Positions 18,635 to 27,128 of a DNA stretch of 64,000 nucleotides are shown here, piece by piece. Source of the DNA: Antarcticimicrobium sediminis (GTDB taxonomy: Bacteria > Pseudomonadota > Alphaproteobacteria > Rhodobacterales > Rhodobacteraceae); assembly GCF_004348975.1 (NCBI RefSeq), contig NZ_SMFP01000002.1, positions 1 through 64,000 of the forward strand, written 5' to 3'. Below the pieces are notes generated by a model, which made no database searches, was not told the DNA's origin, and saw nothing but the letters and a program-made list of their open reading frames with translations. The translations under genes and the position numbers were made by a program. Numbering within the stretch: position 1 is the stretch's first letter; each line of letters starts with the position of its first letter.

Positions 18635-18989
18635 GACCGCCAACCTTTCCAATGTCTATTCGCACCCCCGTGCGAAATAGCTTGGGGGCGAAGACATGCC
18701 TCCACCCTACGTCGGAATCGCATTTTTTCATAGCCAGTCGCCACTTTATTCATCAGTCCGGCTGCGCAGACCATGTCAGGCGCGGCTCGTGTCAGGGGGG
18801 CGATCTTGCGGTAGGGCAGGGTGCGAGTTCCCCTCTCGTCCTGCTAAAACGTCGCCTGTTCAAGGGGTTGAAATCCGTACGGAGATCCTCCGACTGGCGG
18901 TGAACCTCTATGGAATGTCGAGGACACGCTGACCAATGCGGTTGCGTTGGCCATGGCTGCTTCCGCCGCGATCAGGGTTTTAAGACGGG
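18635..18989. other. Intergenic stretch between the haem-protein gene and ynjD
   Basis: No convincing gene is seen in these 355 bases. The part next to 18634 must carry the promoter of the leftward four-gene unit. Around 18815-18845 an imperfect inverted repeat (GCAGG..CGAG / CTCG..CCTGC) forms a possible stem without a T tract. It looks slightly tRNA-like in its T-arm half but does not fold into a full tRNA. Confidence 0.4.
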
Positions 18990-19652
18990 TCACGTGTTGC
19001 ACGGGCGGACCTCCAACTGGGTCAGGTCGATGAGGGGGCCGTTTGCCGCCTCGGCATCGACGGGGTCGTGCGTGACCATCAGGGCCGGGATGTCCCGGTT
19101 GCGGATGTGCTCAAAGGTAAAGGCCCGCATCTCGGCGCGAAGCGCGGCGTCGAGCTTGGAAAAGGGTTCGTCGAGCAACAAGGCGCGGGGTTCGGCCAGC
19201 AGCGTACGCATCAGCGCCGCGCGCGACCTTTGGCCGCCCGACAGGGTGGCGGGATCGCGATCATGCAGCCCCGCGAGGCCCGCCCGCTCCAGCGCCGCCT
19301 CGACCGCCGCCCGCCGTGCTGCGCGGCCCCGGACGGAACGGGCCAGCCCGAAGGCGAGGTTGTCACCGACCGAGAGATGCGGGAACAGCGCCGCGTCCTG
19401 AAACATCAGCCCCACCCGCCGCGCCTCGGCGGGCAAGGGTGCCAGATCGGTTCCATCCAGCCGGATCGACCCCGACAGGGAAAAGCCATGGGTGAGATGT
19501 CCCGCGACGGCGTCGAGCAGCGTTGACTTGCCAATGCCCGAGGGGCCCATCACGGTCGCGACCTCGCCGGGCCGCACCACCAGCGTGAGCGGTGGAAAAA
19601 GCGGTTCGGCCCCCTTGGCCGCCACGGCGACAGCGTGCAGCTCCAGCGTCAT
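18990..19652 (-). CDS. ynjD: YnjD-type ABC transporter ATP-binding protein
   Basis: This 220-residue ATPase has Walker A GPSGIGKST near residue 35, the Q-loop MFQDAALFPHLSV, the signature LSGGQRSRAALMRTLL and Walker B LLLDEPFSKLD, with the switch His in VTHDPVDA. ATG at 19652 overlaps the permease stop by four bases; the open frame upstream of it is not coding. It powers the YnjC permease encoded immediately upstream. The set matches E. coli YnjBCD, whose substrate is not firmly known; relatives include thiamin, iron and polyamine-type importers. Confidence 0.85.
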   Translation of the reverse strand: MTLELHAVAVAAKGAEPLFPPLTLVVRPGEVATVMGPSGIGKSTLLDAVAGHLTHGFSLSGSIRLDGTDLAPLPAEARRVGLMFQDAALFPHLSVGDNLAFGLARSVRGRAARRAAVEAALERAGLAGLHDRDPATLSGGQRSRAALMRTLLAEPRALLLDEPFSKLDAALRAEMRAFTFEHIRNRDIPALMVTHDPVDAEAANGPLIDLTQLEVRPCNT

Positions 19653-21364
19653 GCCGTGCCCCCCGGATGCAAGCCCTTGCGGTTGCGATGTACTAGCGCC
19701 GGGATCAGGAAGGCCGCGCCATAAGCGGCAAAGGGAAGGCCGGCCTGCAACGTGGCATAAACCCCGGTGACCCGCCGATCCGAGGAGGAGGAGAGCGTCA
19801 CCGCCTCGGTCGTCAGCGTGGCGATCCGGCCCGCGCCCATGAACAGGGTCGGCAGGTATTGCGCGACCGACACGGCGATGCCGATGGCCGCCGCGGTCAG
19901 GATGGGGGTCAGCAGCACCGGCAGCTTGATCGTGAACAGCCGCCGCCACGGTCCCGCCCCGAGAGAGGCCGCCGCCCTTGGCAGACGCGGGTCAAGCGCG
20001 CGCCAGGGATCGGACAGGGCGATCATCACATAGGGGAAGACGAACAGCGCCTGCGCCCAGATCACCGTCAGAAATCCCCCCGACAGGTCAAGGCGCAGGA
20101 ACAGCACGTTCAGCCCGAACAGAAACCCGATCTGCGGCACGAGCAGCGGCAGGTAGATCAAGGCCTCGGCCCAGCCCGCGCGACCGCGCCGCGCGCGGTC
20201 CTCTCCCTCCAACCAAGCGATGGCGAGCGCCAGCGACAGGGCAGTGGTGGCGGCAGCGAGCAGGGCGGTGTTCGCCAGCGCCTCGGCCCAGCCGCTGCCG
20301 GGGGTGGACCAGGCCCGTAGCGACCAGCTTTCCGGGGAAAGACGTGGCCAAGGCCAGCGCCAGGCCAGCGACCAGAGCAGCAGCGAGAGCATGGCGAGCG
20401 CACCGGCAGCAAAGAGAACGGCGGAGAGTGTGGTCGCCAGCCAGAGCCCGGGTTCGGCCGACAGACCGCGGCCACCCCGGCGCACCCACCAGCGCCCGAT
20501 GGCGCGCCCCGCGCGCTCCACCGCGACGAGCAGGCCGAAGGCGAGCGCGACAAGTCCGGCCTGCACCAGCGCCCCCGCGGAGGCGGGCAGCAGGAGCGCA
20601 ATATCGGGCGCGGAGAACAGCCGCAGTAGCAGGACGGCCAGCGTCGGCGGATTTGACGGGCCGAGGATCAGCGCCATGTCCACCACCGACAACGCATAGG
20701 CCAGCATCACCATCACGGGCAGGCGGATCAGCGGCCAGACCTGCGGCATGATTACCTTGATCCAGACAATGCCGCGTCCGTAGCCCAGCGATCGGCCCGC
20801 CGCGAGGTGTTGACGCACCGGAATTTGGCTGAGCGCCGACAGGATCACCAGCAGCAGGAAGGGCACCTCTTTGACCATAAGCCCAAGGATCAGCGCCCCC
20901 CCGTCCGGGTCGTTCACGCTTACCAGCATCGGCGGCCTGTCCCAGCCCATCAGCGGCGCGAGCGCCCGCGCGATCCAGCCCGAGGGCGACAGCAGGAAGG
21001 CAAGCCCGATGGCTATGGCCGCATGGGGGGCCGCAAGGAAGGGGGTCAGCAGCCGTCCGCTCGCCCGGGGTGACATCCGCCCGTGCATTGCCGCGCAGAC
21101 CCCCACCGCCAGCGCGATCGACAGCACGGTCGCGCCAAGCCCCGTCACCAGCGTCAGACGCAGCGCCGTGTCAAACCCCGGCAGGTCGGCCAGTGTCCGC
21201 AGCGGAGCGAGCGAGATTTCACCGGCCCCGATGGCGGGCAATATGCCGAACCCCGCCCGCGCCGTCTGCCAAAGACCGGCGACGATGGGCAGGACAAGCC
21301 CGGCGGCGACGATGACGAGCACGAGTGCCCGCAGACCGCGCCCCTCTGCGGTAGCCAAGCTCAC
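19649..21364 (-). CDS. ynjC: YnjC-type ABC transporter permease
   Basis: A 571-residue inner-membrane protein with about twelve hydrophobic segments, made of two fused permease halves. Each half has a coupling EAA-like loop, e.g. AAGRSLGYGRGIVWIKVIMPQV in the first half and AAASLGAGPWRRLFTIKLP in the second. The start is GTG at 21364, whose last bases form the TGA stop of ynjB (GTGA), and its end overlaps ynjD in ATGA, so expression is tightly coupled. Such double-length permeases are typical of the Fe3+/thiamin-type class, which fits YnjC. Confidence 0.85.
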   Translation of the reverse strand: MSLATAEGRGLRALVLVIVAAGLVLPIVAGLWQTARAGFGILPAIGAGEISLAPLRTLADLPGFDTALRLTLVTGLGATVLSIALAVGVCAAMHGRMSPRASGRLLTPFLAAPHAAIAIGLAFLLSPSGWIARALAPLMGWDRPPMLVSVNDPDGGALILGLMVKEVPFLLLVILSALSQIPVRQHLAAGRSLGYGRGIVWIKVIMPQVWPLIRLPVMVMLAYALSVVDMALILGPSNPPTLAVLLLRLFSAPDIALLLPASAGALVQAGLVALAFGLLVAVERAGRAIGRWWVRRGGRGLSAEPGLWLATTLSAVLFAAGALAMLSLLLWSLAWRWPWPRLSPESWSLRAWSTPGSGWAEALANTALLAAATTALSLALAIAWLEGEDRARRGRAGWAEALIYLPLLVPQIGFLFGLNVLFLRLDLSGGFLTVIWAQALFVFPYVMIALSDPWRALDPRLPRAAASLGAGPWRRLFTIKLPVLLTPILTAAAIGIAVSVAQYLPTLFMGAGRIATLTTEAVTLSSSSDRRVTGVYATLQAGLPFAAYGAAFLIPALVHRNRKGLHPGGTA

Positions 21365-22548
21365 CGGGTGTAGCGCCGCGCCCAGGCCTCGGTGAGATGG
21401 GTCACCCAGCTGGCGTGCGGTTCCGGGAGCGTCGGACCGAGATCCTCAAGCGTCGGCAGTGCCGCTGCGCCGGGCAGCGCCGAAAACGCGGCGTGGGTCT
21501 CGGCATCAAGCCGCGCGGGGTCCAGAACCGAGAAGGAGCCCAGAACCTCGATGTTCTGCATGCGGGCCTGCACCGCCGGTTCGAGCAGGAAGTTCGCCAC
21601 CACCTGCGCCCCTTCGGCATTGGCTGCATTATAGGGGATGGCGACAAAGCTCACGTTGCCGATGGTGCCGCCCTCGGGCACGAACACGCGCGCGGTGTCT
21701 GGCAGCAGGCCCTGCGCAATGGCCGCCGCGGTCGAGGCCGGGTCGAAAGACACCGAGATGTCCACATCGCCGTCGTTCAGTAGTTGCTGCTGCACGCTCT
21801 GGTTTTCCGGAAAGGCGGTGCCGCCGCGCCACATATTGGGACGCAGCGCGTCATACCATTCCCAAAGCGGGGCGGTCTGCGTGGCGAAGGCGGCTTCTGT
21901 CACCGGCTCCAGCAGCACGGCGGGGTCGGGGGCCAGTTCGATCAACGCCTGCTTCAGGAAGGTGGCCCCCATGAAGTTCGAAGGATCAGGGTGGGTGAAA
22001 CGGCCGGGGGTCGCGGCGGCCCAGTCCACGAACTCCGCCATGCTGCGCGGCGGCGTCTCCACCCGCGCGCTGTCATAGGTGAAGACGAATTTCGCCAATC
22101 GCCACGGGCTTTCCATCCCCTCGACCGGCACGGTGAAATCAAGCGCGGCAGGCGCGCCCGGCGACAGGTCGACATAGCGCGCGTTCGGCAAATCCGCGAC
22201 AAAGGGCCCGAACAGCAGATCCTGTTCCCGCATGGCAAGGAAATTCGGCCCGTTGATCCAGATCAGATCGACCGATCCGCCGGTGTCCTTGCCTGCCGCA
22301 CGCTCCGAGATCACGCGGGTTACCGCTTCGGCGGTGTCGCTCAGACGGACTTGGCGTACCGACACGCCATAGCGCGCCTCGGTCTGTTTCCCGACCCAGG
22401 TGATGAAGGCGTTGGTCCGCTCATCTCCACCCCAGGCGTTCCAATAAACGGTCTGGTCCCGGGCGGCATCAAGCGTGTCCTGCCAGTCTGCCAGCGCGGG
22501 GGGCGCGGCGAAAGCGGCCAGGAGCGAGAGCGTGGTGATCAGGCGCAT
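21361..22548 (-). CDS. ynjB: YnjB-type ABC transporter substrate-binding protein
   Basis: The 395-residue protein begins with a cleavable signal peptide (MRLITTLSLLAAFAAPPALA) and is periplasmic. The segment TVYWNAWGGDERTNAFITWV and the IWINGPNF block are characteristic of YnjB. It captures the unknown substrate and delivers it to YnjC/YnjD. It follows the CDP-alcohol phosphotransferase gene by 67 bp, mirroring the association of ynjF with ynjBCD in enterobacteria, although the order differs here. Confidence 0.85.
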   Translation of the reverse strand: MRLITTLSLLAAFAAPPALADWQDTLDAARDQTVYWNAWGGDERTNAFITWVGKQTEARYGVSVRQVRLSDTAEAVTRVISERAAGKDTGGSVDLIWINGPNFLAMREQDLLFGPFVADLPNARYVDLSPGAPAALDFTVPVEGMESPWRLAKFVFTYDSARVETPPRSMAEFVDWAAATPGRFTHPDPSNFMGATFLKQALIELAPDPAVLLEPVTEAAFATQTAPLWEWYDALRPNMWRGGTAFPENQSVQQQLLNDGDVDISVSFDPASTAAAIAQGLLPDTARVFVPEGGTIGNVSFVAIPYNAANAEGAQVVANFLLEPAVQARMQNIEVLGSFSVLDPARLDAETHAAFSALPGAAALPTLEDLGPTLPEPHASWVTHLTEAWARRYTR

Positions 22549-22615
22549 GGGCGATCCTTGTTTTATACTCGACGGTTAAAGAGACTTTCGGCGCAGGCAA
22601 TCGTTACAGGATTTT

Positions 22616-23236
22616 TCAACTTTTCCGATCAGGGGAGAGCGCGACCCAGCCGTGCCGCCAGCGCGTCAGCGTGGTGATCGCGCAGGCTGCGGCGAAGACA
22701 TAGGCAAGCACCGGGAACCACGCAGGGAACAGGCACATCGCAACGAAAAGCGCGATGGTCTCGAAGCCCTCGGTCAGGCCGCCGAGATAATAGATGCCTT
22801 TGGAGGGATATTTCTCGGCTGCAAGGCCACGGCTGGCGGCGATGGCCGCAAAGGCCAGAAACGACGAGCCGGTGCCGACGAACCCCGTGATCAGCACGGC
22901 CGCAGGAAGCGCGTTTTGGCCCGGATCCGCCAGCGCGAAGCCAAGGGGCACAAGCGCGTAGAACACGAAATCCAGCGCGATGTCGAGAAAGGCACCGCGA
23001 TCGGTCGGGTCGCTCAGCCGCGCGACAGCGCCGTCAAGCCCGTCCATCGCCCGGTTCAGCGCGATCAGGACCAGCGCCGTGCCATAAAGGCCAAATGCAA
23101 GGGCGGGCAAGGTCAGGGCTCCGACCAGAAAGCCGGCAACCGTTATGTGATCTGCATGCACACCCCGGTCGGCGAGCCAATGGGCCGGTATTGCAAGCAG
23201 GCGACGTTGTAGCGGGATCAGGGCGGCGTCGATCAT
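22616..23236 (-). CDS. ynjF: YnjF-type CDP-alcohol phosphatidyltransferase
   Basis: A 206-residue membrane enzyme with about six hydrophobic spans. The CDP-alcohol phosphotransferase signature is seen as DGLDGAVAR followed by DRGAFLDIALD; seven residues separate AR from the next Gly where eight are usual, a variation I associate with YnjF. The family exchanges CMP on a CDP-linked lipid or alcohol for a second alcohol; the substrate of YnjF is not established. Its ATG overlaps the stop of a tiny upstream frame (23233-23337), and it heads the ynjB-C-D genes. Co-occurrence suggests the transporter might import or handle the alcohol moiety, but this is inference. Confidence 0.85.
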   Translation of the reverse strand: MIDAALIPLQRRLLAIPAHWLADRGVHADHITVAGFLVGALTLPALAFGLYGTALVLIALNRAMDGLDGAVARLSDPTDRGAFLDIALDFVFYALVPLGFALADPGQNALPAAVLITGFVGTGSSFLAFAAIAASRGLAAEKYPSKGIYYLGGLTEGFETIALFVAMCLFPAWFPVLAYVFAAACAITTLTRWRHGWVALSPDRKS

Positions 23237-23337
23237 CCGCGCGCCCCTTCATCAAGGTCGATCTGCGGCTGGCGGACGACAAGGCGCACCACGACCGTGA
23301 TCGCGGTGAGAGCCGACAGGATGACGCGTTTCTTCAA
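23233..23337 (-). CDS. Possible 34-residue single-span membrane peptide
   Basis: A short frame starting with TTG at 23337 (MKKRVILSALTAITVVVRLVV) is preceded by GGAGG at suitable spacing and ends in an ATGA overlap with ynjF. It would make a peptide with a basic start, one membrane span and an acidic tail. The overlap and ribosome-binding site argue that it is translated and couples into ynjF. It could also be just a leader that sets ynjF translation. No similar gene can be confirmed from sequence alone. Confidence 0.4.
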   Translation of the reverse strand: MKKRVILSALTAITVVVRLVVRQPQIDLDEGARG

Positions 23338-23607
23338 GGTTTGCCCCTCCGCTCGGACGACGCGCCAATGAGAGGCCGTTTCATGCGTGCCCGTTGGTGT
23401 AACGGAAATACCGAGTGGGCAGTACAATAAATCCGATATTCCGATATCAACAGCCCGTGAAGCGAGGCACCGATCCCGAGCCGGGAGGCGTCAGCCCCAG
23501 GGCCGAAGCCGCGCGCAATACCGACTGTTTCAAGGCGTTGGGGGAGGCGCAGATCTGGTTACCCTCTCGGCGCCAAAAAACCGCGACAGGTTCAGCAGGT
23601 CTTGCAA

Positions 23608-23883
23608 TCAGTCGGCGTCAGGGACGTTTCCGAGCCTTACGATAAACGTCGGCTCTCCGACCTCACCGGATTCCTGATCCTCGACCACCATATAGGCATC
23701 GGCACCGGCGCAGGCGTCGGACCGGCTTTCGCGCTCTGCCCGCTCTTGTGCCTGTGCCGCGGTGGAATATTGCAGCTGTTTATCAATCTGCAAGCTCATC
23801 TGCCCAGAGCGCCCAGCCTTCTTTTCGACGTAGGTCTGGCAGATGTAATGCACCTTCTGGGCGGTCTCTTGTTCTTCGCTCAT
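23608..23883 (-). CDS. Small conserved-looking hypothetical protein (91 aa)
   Basis: AGGAG six bases before ATG supports translation. The product is hydrophilic and acidic, with two Cys (in YICQTY and DACAGADAY) and an alternating charged helix in the middle (AAQAQERAERES). The N-terminal YICQTYVEKKAG segment and the Cys pair could bind metal or form a disulphide, but no family is recognised. It stands alone between the ynjF cluster and the small basic protein gene, all on the same strand. Confidence 0.6.
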   Translation of the reverse strand: MSEEQETAQKVHYICQTYVEKKAGRSGQMSLQIDKQLQYSTAAQAQERAERESRSDACAGADAYMVVEDQESGEVGEPTFIVRLGNVPDAD

Positions 23884-24035
23884 GTCGACTCCTGGGGTGA
23901 ACTACAGGGTAGTTGGGGCATTTCGCAGGCGTATCGGTCGATGTCCGAGGGGCCCGTCCGGATAGGGCCTCTTCGAACGATTTGTTCGAAGAGGCAAGAG
24001 AATTAGTCTGCGAACCTATGCGGCAGTAGTGAGGG

Positions 24036-24170
24036 CTATTTCGCCTTTTTGCCGCCAATCGACAGCGCGGGTTTCCCCGCCAGAGAATTTGAAGTTGCCG
24101 AAACCTTTGGCTTTTCTTGCTTTGGTTTCTTGGCTTCTTTGTTTCCGCGTTTGTTGTTTCCCTTACCCAT
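24036..24170 (-). CDS. Very small Lys-rich basic protein (44 aa)
   Basis: Starting at ATG 24170 with AAGGA ahead of it, the peptide is MGKGNNKRGNKEAKKPKQEK followed by a Ser/Gly/Lys-rich tail. Similar tiny basic proteins beginning MGKGNNKRGNKE occur in many Proteobacteria and are uncharacterised. The charge suggests binding to nucleic acid. An upstream in-frame ATG at 24236 lacks this conserved beginning and is not preferred. Confidence 0.7.
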   Translation of the reverse strand: MGKGNNKRGNKEAKKPKQEKPKVSATSNSLAGKPALSIGGKKAK

Positions 24171-24278
24171 GGCTTGTCCTTCCAAAATGCAGCGCCCTGT
24201 TGCCGGAATGGCGATAGTCTGGCTGCGGTCGTTCACAGGTTGCCAGTCAAAGGCGATCGGTCAAACCTGTATTCCTGA

Positions 24279-25100
24279 TCACGTTGGATTGGCGCGCTTG
24301 TCTGCGGCTTCGTCCAACGCGCGTTGTTGTCCACGTGACACCGTTGTTATCGGGGTTCCGAAAATCTCATTTGCGGCGGCAAAGTCTTCGGGGGTATCAA
24401 TCTCGGCCCAGTTCAGGCCGGTGATGTCAAGCGCACGAAAGACTGTGCCTTTTTCCACGAGCCGCGCATAGGCCGCTTCGTAATAATCCTGCAGGTGGGT
24501 CTGGCTTTTCATCATCTCTGAAAGCTCGGCAAACAGAAGGGGCCCGGTCTTGGCGCTGATCTTTTCGATCCCGATGGATTCGCCCAAGGCCAGTTTGGGG
24601 TCGACGGATTTTCCGACTTCGAGCACCTGCATCTGATCATCCGTGATGACCTTGACCTCTTCATCCTCCAACGCGATGTTCCGGTCAATACACAACACGT
24701 TCGAGCGATCACTATCAACGAGCTGGCGCAGGATCTTGACGTCGAACACCACGTCGGCGTCGAACTTGACAAATTCAGCGGTGCCGATGACAGCCGAGGC
24801 CAACATCAAGGAATATCCAGTGTTTGTCTCGCTGTAGCGGTCGTTGATCACATAGGTGACGCGGATACCCCGAAACGTCTTGTCGACGAATTGTTTGATT
24901 TCATCGGCTCTGTGACCCAGCACCAGAACGAACTGGGATATCCCACAGCTCAGGCAATTTCGGATCATCCGTTCCAGGATGACAGAGCCGCCGACGGAGA
25001 GCAGGCTTTTGGCACATTTGTCGGTCAGCGGGCTGAGTCGGGACCCGACTCCGGCGGCCAGTATGACGGCCATGGGTGGGCGGTGGGATTCATATCTCAT
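24279..25100 (-). CDS. PntC-like nucleotidyltransferase (phosphonate or phospho-alcohol cytidylyltransferase)
   Basis: The 273-residue protein is a single nucleotidyltransferase domain: AVILAAGVGSRLSPLTDKCAKSLL near residue 11 gives the GxGxRLxP...K nucleotide-binding loop, with FDADVVFD near 113 as the metal-binding Asp pair. LicC-, IPCT- and PntC-type enzymes activate phosphocholine, inositol-phosphate or 2-aminoethylphosphonate (AEP) with CTP. Context favours the PntC type, because a CDP-alcohol phosphotransferase and an AEP-transaminase-like enzyme precede it in the same direction (37-bp gap). AAGGA nine bases before the ATG supports the start. The substrate is inferred, not shown. Confidence 0.75.
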   Translation of the reverse strand: MRYESHRPPMAVILAAGVGSRLSPLTDKCAKSLLSVGGSVILERMIRNCLSCGISQFVLVLGHRADEIKQFVDKTFRGIRVTYVINDRYSETNTGYSLMLASAVIGTAEFVKFDADVVFDVKILRQLVDSDRSNVLCIDRNIALEDEEVKVITDDQMQVLEVGKSVDPKLALGESIGIEKISAKTGPLLFAELSEMMKSQTHLQDYYEAAYARLVEKGTVFRALDITGLNWAEIDTPEDFAAANEIFGTPITTVSRGQQRALDEAADKRANPT

Positions 25101-25137
25101 ATCATTCTATCCTTGGCATACCGTTGCGAGGGGGGGG

Positions 25138-25905
25138 CTATTTCTGGAGGAAAATCTTTCGGTTTTCTCCGATATTTTTCCCCCGGAGCCATGACCTGTA
25201 GAGGCCCCAGAAAATCTGGCTTGCCGCAAATATCCAAAGCATGGGGAGGAGTTGATCAAACACGAGGGCGAAAGACAGCATGAAGATGAACACCCCTTCA
25301 TCAAAGGCAAGTATCTTGCTTTGCTCTCTCAAAAACCACGCCCAGTTTGCCCGAAATCCAAAGCCCAGGCCCGCTGTGGTTTCAGCCTGTCTCAGCTGCG
25401 CCATCTTGGCGGGGTATTCTGGGTCACGCGCGGTTTCGATCTCAAGCGCGACGTATTTGGTGTAGCCGCGCAAGCCGTAGAAGGCGATGCCGATCATGGC
25501 GAGAAAAACCGGGGTTGCGCTGCCTGTTTGCGCATAGGCGGCGTATCCGGTGGCCCCGAACCAAAGCGCGACCTGTATTTGGTCGGTCAGGCGGTCGTAA
25601 TAGCTGCCAATGGGCGATGACACCTTGCGATAGCGCGCCATTTGCCCATCCATGCAATCAAGGATGTGGCTCAGGTTGATCAGGACAGCCGCCGCGATGA
25701 ACCAGCCGGTTCCCCCGACAAGAATCCCGAGCGTTGCCACCACAGCGACCAGAAACGACGCCGCGGTTATGCGGTTCGGCGTCAACGACGCAAGCTCGAC
25801 CGCGCCATAATTGGCAACGATGGCGAGCGGGGACGTGACGAACGACGACCACCATTCATCATCGCGGGTTTTGGTGGCCCAAAGCTGTTTTAACTTGCCT
25901 GTCAT
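25138..25905 (-). CDS. CDP-alcohol phosphatidyltransferase family membrane protein
   Basis: A 255-residue polytopic protein with the complete signature DGQMAR(x8)G(x3)D(x3)D in residues about 88-110, preceded by the Asp of LDCMDG. It would transfer a CMP-activated alcohol or phosphonate head group onto a second alcohol, building a phospho- or phosphono-lipid. Its ATG overlaps the transaminase stop (ATGA) and it is followed by the nucleotidyltransferase, which could provide the CMP-activated substrate. Together they look like a head-group attachment pathway. Confidence 0.8.
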   Translation of the reverse strand: MTGKLKQLWATKTRDDEWWSSFVTSPLAIVANYGAVELASLTPNRITAASFLVAVVATLGILVGGTGWFIAAAVLINLSHILDCMDGQMARYRKVSSPIGSYYDRLTDQIQVALWFGATGYAAYAQTGSATPVFLAMIGIAFYGLRGYTKYVALEIETARDPEYPAKMAQLRQAETTAGLGFGFRANWAWFLREQSKILAFDEGVFIFMLSFALVFDQLLPMLWIFAASQIFWGLYRSWLRGKNIGENRKIFLQK

Positions 25906-27128
25906 ACCACCACCTTGACCTGCATGCGGTCGGAGGAGGGGGGCATGAGCAGGTTCGCCCCCATCGGCCGGACCGGTGCAACCAGATCTGCCGCGTCGGC
26001 CTGCAATGTCAGCAACACGTCCTTGAGCGCGGCAAGGAAAAAGCGGATGTCATAGTCGGACAGCTCGCCGATATTGCCGACCTGAAAGACCTTGCCGGCG
26101 AAGCACCCTTTGCCCTCATATATGATGATGGACTTCTCGCGCAGTCGGTCGCGCAGATCGCGAACAGACATCGACGGCGGCATGCGCACCGTGGTCAGGA
26201 TCGAACACATGTCCGCTTCCTCGATCAGAAAGTCGAGGTTGAGCCGGCGCATCCCGTCGCGCAACAGATCCGCGCGGGCCTTGATGCGGGCAAACCGTTT
26301 CGTCACGCCTTCGCGCAGAATGTCGATCAGCGCCTGCTCAAGCGCAAAAAACAGCGGAACCGCAGGCGTATTGGGCGTCTGGCTGTGATCTTTCAGGAAG
26401 GCGTAGAAGGTCGCGAGGTTCAGATAGGTGGTTTTCGCCGCGTGTCGTTTTAGCCGTTTGAAGTGCTTCTTGCGCCCGACGACAAACGACAGACCGGGAT
26501 AGGAGCCTATGGCCTTGGAACTGGAACTGGACACGAAGGCGATGTTGCACGCCTCCATGTCGATCCCTTCCGCGCCGACGGAACTGACCCCATCGACCAC
26601 GAACAGCGCGCCATTGGCCTTGGCCAAGGCGCCGATTTCCGCGAGCGGATTCAACATGCCGGAACAGGTCTCGTGATGGGCCATCGCCACGACATCAATC
26701 TTGTGGGTCGCCAGATATGTGGCAATCTGCGTCAGATCGAACGGCGTTCCCCAGGGCATGTTGATCAGGTGGGTTTTCTTGTTGTGGATCAAAGAGATCT
26801 TGTGCAACCGCCCGCCAAACTCGCCATTCGACAGGATCAGGATCGCGCCCTTTCCCACGACCGAGGACAGGATGGCCTCATTGGCCGCGGTCCCGGACCC
26901 GGTGATCACCACAGCGCGATAGCGCGCGCGGTTTCTGATCTGAAAAAGCGAGATCAGTTTGTGTTCGATGCTGCCAAGCAGGGCATCGAAATCAGGTTCG
27001 CGGTGACAGATGTCCTCCTTGCTGATCGCAAGGCGCAGGGTCTCGGCCACATTCACAGGGCCGGGGGTGAAAAGCAGAAATTTATCCAAAATTTGGTCAT
27101 GCTCCAACGACACCATGACCGGGGTCAT
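25902..27128 (-). CDS. Class V aminotransferase, PhnW-like (2-aminoethylphosphonate-type)
   Basis: The PLP enzyme of about 408 residues begins properly at 27128 (MTPVMVSLEHDQILDKFLLFTPGPVNVAE). FTPGPVN, the GSGTAANEA phosphate-binding loop, VDGVSSVGAEGIDME (PLP Asp region) and SSSSSKAIG with the Schiff-base Lys place it in the PhnW/alanine-glyoxylate group. PhnW swaps an amino group between AEP and phosphonoacetaldehyde. Its coupling to a CDP-alcohol phosphotransferase and a PntC-like enzyme suggests it acts in the synthetic sense or on a related amino alcohol. No PEP mutase or phosphonopyruvate decarboxylase gene is in the window. Confidence 0.75.
   Translation of the reverse strand: MTPVMVSLEHDQILDKFLLFTPGPVNVAETLRLAISKEDICHREPDFDALLGSIEHKLISLFQIRNRARYRAVVITGSGTAANEAILSSVVGKGAILILSNGEFGGRLHKISLIHNKKTHLINMPWGTPFDLTQIATYLATHKIDVVAMAHHETCSGMLNPLAEIGALAKANGALFVVDGVSSVGAEGIDMEACNIAFVSSSSSKAIGSYPGLSFVVGRKKHFKRLKRHAAKTTYLNLATFYAFLKDHSQTPNTPAVPLFFALEQALIDILREGVTKRFARIKARADLLRDGMRRLNLDFLIEEADMCSILTTVRMPPSMSVRDLRDRLREKSIIIYEGKGCFAGKVFQVGNIGELSDYDIRFFLAALKDVLLTLQADAADLVAPVRPMGANLLMPPSSDRMQVKVVV

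Noticed and set aside
18810-18848. tRNA-like segment with an inverted repeat
   Set aside because: Only a T-arm-like half is present; no acceptor, D-arm or anticodon arm could be paired.
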